Shown in pieces: positions 4,400 to 6,218 of a DNA stretch of 6,218 nt. Position 1 is the first letter of the stretch; every line of letters starts with the position of its first letter. Under the pieces are notes generated by a model. That model was given only the letters and a program-made list of their open reading frames with translations. It was not told the origin of the DNA and did no database searches. Location of the stretch: NCBI GenBank assembly GCA_000961805.1, contig LADV01000069.1:1-6218 (forward strand). Reading direction: 5' to 3'. The translations under genes and the position numbers were made by a program. The DNA comes from Peptococcaceae bacterium BRH_c23. Lineage in GTDB: Bacteria; Bacillota_B; Desulfitobacteriia; Desulfitobacteriales; Desulfitobacteriaceae.

Positions 4400-5049
4400 G
4401 CGATCTGTGTCAACCTTCCATGTTCTAGTCTTACTCTCCGCTGCGCCAGTTCGCCTATTTCATTGTCATGGGTAACCATGACAATTGTGTGCCCTTCCCT
4501 GTGAAGTTCCTGGAATAGCTCAATCACTAATTTTTCATTGTCTTCATCCAAATTTCCTGTCGGTTCATCCGCTAAAATTAACGCAGGATAGTTAATGAGC
4601 GCCCGGGCAATGCACACCCTCTGTTGTTCTCCACCGGAAAGTTGGCTAGGCAGGTGTTTGGCACGTTGAGCCAAGCCTACCCGCTCCAGGGCTTTGAGGG
4701 CTTCCTGTTCGTCGGTGAGACTATGGTAATACTGGGCTACCATTACATTTTCCAGGGCGGTAAGATGAGGAATAAGGTGAAACTGCTGGAATACCAAACC
4801 TATTTTTTCCCTGCGAACCTCGGTTAATTCTTTGTTCGACCGGGCAGTTACCTCAATTCCATCGATTGAAACAGAGCCACTGGTTGGTTTATCCATACAC
4901 CCAATAATATTAAGCATGGTACTTTTTCCGGAACCGGAGGGACCCATGATGGAAACCCATTCCCCTGGGGCGACGCTTAGATTAAAATCCTTTAAGGCGT
5001 GGACATTGCCGTAGGATTTAGTGACATTCTTTAATTCCAAGATGTTCAT
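4396..5049 (-). CDS. ABC transporter ATP-binding protein, LolD/MacB type
   Basis: A 217-residue cytoplasmic ATPase that powers the permease encoded just upstream. All motifs are present: Walker A GPSGSGKST (36-44), Q-loop VFQQFHLIP (86-94), signature LSGGEQQRV (137-145), Walker B LILADEPTGNLD (157-168) and the H-loop VTHD. The run DEPTGNLD and the length are typical of the LolD/MacB/FtsE group, which works with FtsX-like permeases in mechanotransmission or lipid, peptide and metal-linked export, rather than with importers that use soluble binding proteins alone. The start is ATG at 5047-5049 (MNILELKNVTKSYG), six bases after AAGGAG; an in-frame ATG at 5094 overlaps the permease end and adds 15 residues foreign to the family. 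It starts 13 bases after the permease stop and overlaps the cytochrome start by four bases, which marks one operon. Confidence 0.95.
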   Translation of the reverse strand: MNILELKNVTKSYGNVHALKDFNLSVAPGEWVSIMGPSGSGKSTMLNIIGCMDKPTSGSVSIDGIEVTARSNKELTEVRREKIGLVFQQFHLIPHLTALENVMVAQYYHSLTDEQEALKALERVGLAQRAKHLPSQLSGGEQQRVCIARALINYPALILADEPTGNLDEDNEKLVIELFQELHREGHTIVMVTHDNEIGELAQRRVRLEHGRLTQIA

Positions 5050-5062
5050 ACGTTTCTCCTTT

Positions 5063-6196
5063 CTACTCCCCTTTAAGTACCAAGGCTGGTTCAATGTTGG
5101 CCGCTGTCCGTACGGGCATGATCACTGCAACCCAGGCTACCAGAACAGATAAGATGATTACCGCTATAAGCACTGAGGGCCTAAACGTAATATAGGCTTT
5201 AAATACACTCAGCCCGATAACCTGGGCAATCCCCCATCCCACCAGGGAACCCAGCACCCCGCCAGTCATACCTAGGAGAGCGCTTTCCCCTAAAAACTCA
5301 CCGGCGATGGCTCGGTTGGTCGCGCCTAGGGCCTTGCGCAGGCCGATTTCCCTTCGCCTTTCCATGACCATTGCCATCATGGTTGTGGAGACACAGAGCA
5401 AGGTTGAAGCTAGGATTACGATGACTACTAGGTAAACCAGGGTTCTAATTTTCTCAAGGATAACGCCCTCTGAACGGGCAATTTGCTGGATAGGGTTTGC
5501 TTTAATGCCCGGCTCAGACTGGCTAATCGTTTCTGCCAAGGTGATCAACTCTGCAGAATTTCCCATGACGCTTAGATAGGCAGTATGAATTTGCCCTTCT
5601 TTGCCCAGAAGTCCTTGGGCTTTTTCTAATTCCAGAAACACCTGATAATCTTCCGTACTGCCGGTGGAAACCATGCCCACTACTTGTAAGCTCTCAGTTT
5701 TTCCTGTTTCCTCCGCGGTTATGCTCAGTTTCTGCCCGACGTTTAATTCTAACTGTTCCGCCAGAGCGGAACCTACCACAATCTGGTTATTTTCCCTGGG
5801 CCAAGCTCCATCTAAACTCCAGTAAGGACTAACCTTTTGGATCCCAGAAAAGTCTACTCCAACCGCCACGAATCGTTGCTTGTTACCTGTGACGATCCCA
5901 TATAGGTAGGGAGAATAACCAATTGTTTTTTCTTGGGGCACCTGCTCCAACACTTGGTTTAGTTTTGCTAACTCCAGGGTGCTGCCTTCTTGCTGCTGGG
6001 CAGGTACTAGCACCAGATTGGCACCGTAACTGCGCAGTTCTTTGCTCATTTTCAGGGTGATATCATTATAAACACTTAATAATCCAGAAATCACCCCGAT
6101 GCCCAGTACTAGGGCCAGCAGGGCAATCGCTACACGGGATTTTCGGTTTTTCAGGGCTGCGGTAACCATTCGTAAATACATAGCCTGTTTCGTCAT
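5063..6196 (-). CDS. MacB/FtsX-family ABC transporter permease
   Basis: A 377-residue membrane protein with the four-helix MacB plan: TM1 at about 22-43, a large outer domain at about 45-250 (MacB_PCD type), then TM2 (252-277), TM3 (303-329) and TM4 (341-362). The coupling segment ERRREIGLRKALGA (279-292) and the end VRTAANIEPALVLKGE are typical for FtsX-like permeases. The stretch RSYGANLVLVPAQ (56-68) after TM1 resembles, from memory, permeases of the P19/Ftr iron-uptake operons (Campylobacter Cj1661/Cj1662 group). Those systems have two permeases and one ATPase, so a second permease may lie beyond the right edge. The ATG start follows GGGGG by seven bases. The ATPase gene follows after 13 bases. 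The substrate is unknown; an iron-linked role is inferred from likeness and the cytochrome neighbour. Confidence 0.92.
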   Translation of the reverse strand: MTKQAMYLRMVTAALKNRKSRVAIALLALVLGIGVISGLLSVYNDITLKMSKELRSYGANLVLVPAQQQEGSTLELAKLNQVLEQVPQEKTIGYSPYLYGIVTGNKQRFVAVGVDFSGIQKVSPYWSLDGAWPRENNQIVVGSALAEQLELNVGQKLSITAEETGKTESLQVVGMVSTGSTEDYQVFLELEKAQGLLGKEGQIHTAYLSVMGNSAELITLAETISQSEPGIKANPIQQIARSEGVILEKIRTLVYLVVIVILASTLLCVSTTMMAMVMERRREIGLRKALGATNRAIAGEFLGESALLGMTGGVLGSLVGWGIAQVIGLSVFKAYITFRPSVLIAVIILSVLVAWVAVIMPVRTAANIEPALVLKGE

Positions 6197-6218
6197 TTTT
6201 TAACCCCCATTACCTGCC

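Noticed and set aside
5050..5094. Longer start for the ABC ATPase, adding 15 residues
   Set aside because: The family start MNILELKNV has AAGGAG at the right distance, and the extension overlaps the permease end.
1..6218. tRNA, rRNA, CRISPR array, transposase or riboswitch
   Set aside because: I saw no cloverleaf pattern, regular spaced repeat, transposase motif or known riboswitch core on either strand.

Overview
The window looks like a stretch of a low-to-moderate GC, Gram-positive anaerobe. The best guess is a clostridial sulfate- or metal-respiring lineage such as Desulfosporosinus or Desulfitobacterium. The hints are AAGGAGG-type ribosome sites, a lipobox-anchored diheme c-type cytochrome, an Lgt and a GlcD-type flavin oxidase. 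The genus is an inference and was not tested. Every gene I can support lies on the minus strand, so the window is best read from its right end to its left.

Right to left: (1) 6196-4166 is a tight operon of a MacB/FtsX-type permease, its LolD/MacB-type ATPase and a small lipoprotein with two CXXCH heme motifs, whose start overlaps the ATPase stop as ATGA. (2) 4165-3871 has no intact gene. It holds a decayed SHOCT-domain remnant and a long hairpin. (3) 3870-2878 holds three small genes: an exported Met-rich protein with repeated (M/H)-x3-(M/H) motifs and two one-TM SHOCT-domain proteins. It ends in a clear intrinsic terminator at 2832-2867. (4) lgt (TTG start) has a consensus-quality promoter with a perfect dyad at the predicted transcription start. 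Just behind it lies a 164-bp decayed second copy of the 3' part of the cytochrome gene. (5) A perfect 10-bp hairpin separates this from a gene for a 256-residue regulator with three tandem XRE helix-turn-helix domains, which has its own terminator. (6) At the left edge is the first 139 codons of a FAD-dependent GlcD-type oxidase, cut by the window.

How they may work together: the cytochrome is a predicted lipoprotein, and lgt encodes the enzyme that lipidates such proteins. The transporter resembles the inner-membrane ABC part of P19/Ftr-type iron systems. The Met/His-rich exported protein and the His/Cys patch in one SHOCT protein suggest metal handling at the cell surface. A redox and metal envelope cassette is therefore a reasonable hypothesis, but nothing here proves the metal or that the pieces act together. 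The lgt-to-SHOCT block lies between a direct repeat made by the intact and broken cytochrome copies, which points to a past duplication or insertion.
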